Of a DNA stretch of 64,000 nt, positions 63,280 through 64,000 are shown piece by piece (the first letter of the stretch is position 1; each line of letters starts with the position of its first letter). The stretch comes from Diphasiastrum complanatum (Eukaryota; Streptophyta; Lycopodiopsida; Lycopodiales; Lycopodiaceae). The stretch spans positions 86,042,032-86,106,031 of the forward strand of contig CM055092.1 in assembly GCA_029204225.1 (NCBI GenBank), written 5' to 3'. Both the position numbers and the translations under genes were made by a program. The notes beneath the pieces were generated by a model. That model searched no databases and had not been told where the DNA came from. It was given only the letters and a program-made list of their open reading frames with translations.

Positions 63280-64000
63280 TATATTGCTTGTAAGACGCAT
63301 GATTAGTGAATCATTTCGGTTCATCAGTTGAAATTATGTGCATTGGATATACAGTTTTCTTGGGATAGAGTATTCCTTAGTTAAGGAAGGGGCTCAACTC
63401 ATTAGTGATTGTATTCCAGAGAGCTGAAATGGATAATGAATCGTAATAAATCCAAGAATAATAACTGAATGGATATTCAGCAGGACTTTGGGTATCTAGA
63501 TGTGATTCTAGATTGTAATCTAAAGTTTTTGTGGTTGAAGATGATTATCATTTTGGTATTCGTTCAGTCTTTAATTACCAGTTGCTTATAGAACTTGAAT
63601 CTTGCACTTCAGTTAAAAAATCATGTTTTGAAGGTATTCCTAAATCCAGTATTTTCTTAATGGAAAGATTTTTGGAATGACTCTCACTTTTCCTGAGTTA
63701 TGTTAGACATATACTCCTCCAGTATCCTGTAAATGATTAAGTATAATTTGGATTTCAGAAAATTATGATTGACGAATCATATGACTCTAAATATTTATGG
63801 TTGACGAATCATAAATAGATACTTATTTATTGTCAGAGGATTATATGAAATTGTAATGATTCTTAAGTGTGATGATTAATTTTTGATCTATTATTTGAGT
63901 AAGAATTCAAATCAGTGTTTTTAAATCTCTCTACTCTAGTGTTATATTTGAGAACCTATGGATCTCACAAATTTCTCACAAGATAAGTATTTTATTTGTG
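63280..64000. other. Spacer to window end
   Basis: AT-rich. A small duplication of ATGA(T/C)TGACGAATCATA occurs at about 63765 and 63805. No gene seen. Confidence 0.4.

Overview
This window is nuclear DNA from a land plant with a large, repeat-rich genome. The evidence is AT-rich noncoding sequence, GT-AG introns, many decayed Ty1/copia pieces, two pieces of Ty3/gypsy gag or protease, a CACTA transposase remnant and very long GA/CT, CA and GT microsatellites. Nothing fixes the species. A seed plant, possibly a gymnosperm, is an inference only.

Only two genes look intact: three-exon paralogues on the plus strand about 36 kb apart (8541-11334, 595 aa; 44979-47439, 594 aa). Both encode twelve-helix MFS transporters of the nodulin-like/NFD4-like family. 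Exon 1 is the same length in both, intron phases match, and introns remain partly alignable, so they are tandem duplicates separated by retroelement insertion. Gene 1 has a CT microsatellite filling over half of intron 1. Gene 2 has a near-perfect 235-bp tandem duplication covering its last codons and 3' flank.

Layout: 1-2402 gypsy leader-like repeats and a gag/protease relic; 2487-5320 two copia relics (minus); 6044-6545 two tRNA-like SINE candidates; 8541-11334 MFS gene 1; 11923-18628 a structurally complete copia element (minus) with both LTRs, PBS, PPT and a 5-bp target duplication but a broken coding region; 20180-23423 copia gag and gag-RT relics with a PBS; 23.8-26.5 kb microsatellites and minisatellites; 27871-36361 a second copia element (minus) that has lost its RT and holds a nest of other fragments (copia pre-integrase, a plus-strand LTR, a gypsy gag); 36.5-42.3 kb a solo LTR, a MITE-like hairpin and small tandem repeats; 44979-47820 MFS gene 2 and its duplicated tail; 49.2-52.4 kb copia integrase, CACTA TNP2-like and copia protease/integrase relics; 54.6-57 kb and 63 kb related leader-like sequence in opposite orientations; 57.1-58.7 kb minisatellites; 59950-61260 a copia RT/RNase H relic (minus).

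I found no rRNA, no intact tRNA gene, no CRISPR array and no convincing new biological system. The better leads are the paralogous transporters with unusual microsatellite and duplication features, the gag-RT fusion frame, and the nested perfect inverted repeats at 30495-30639.
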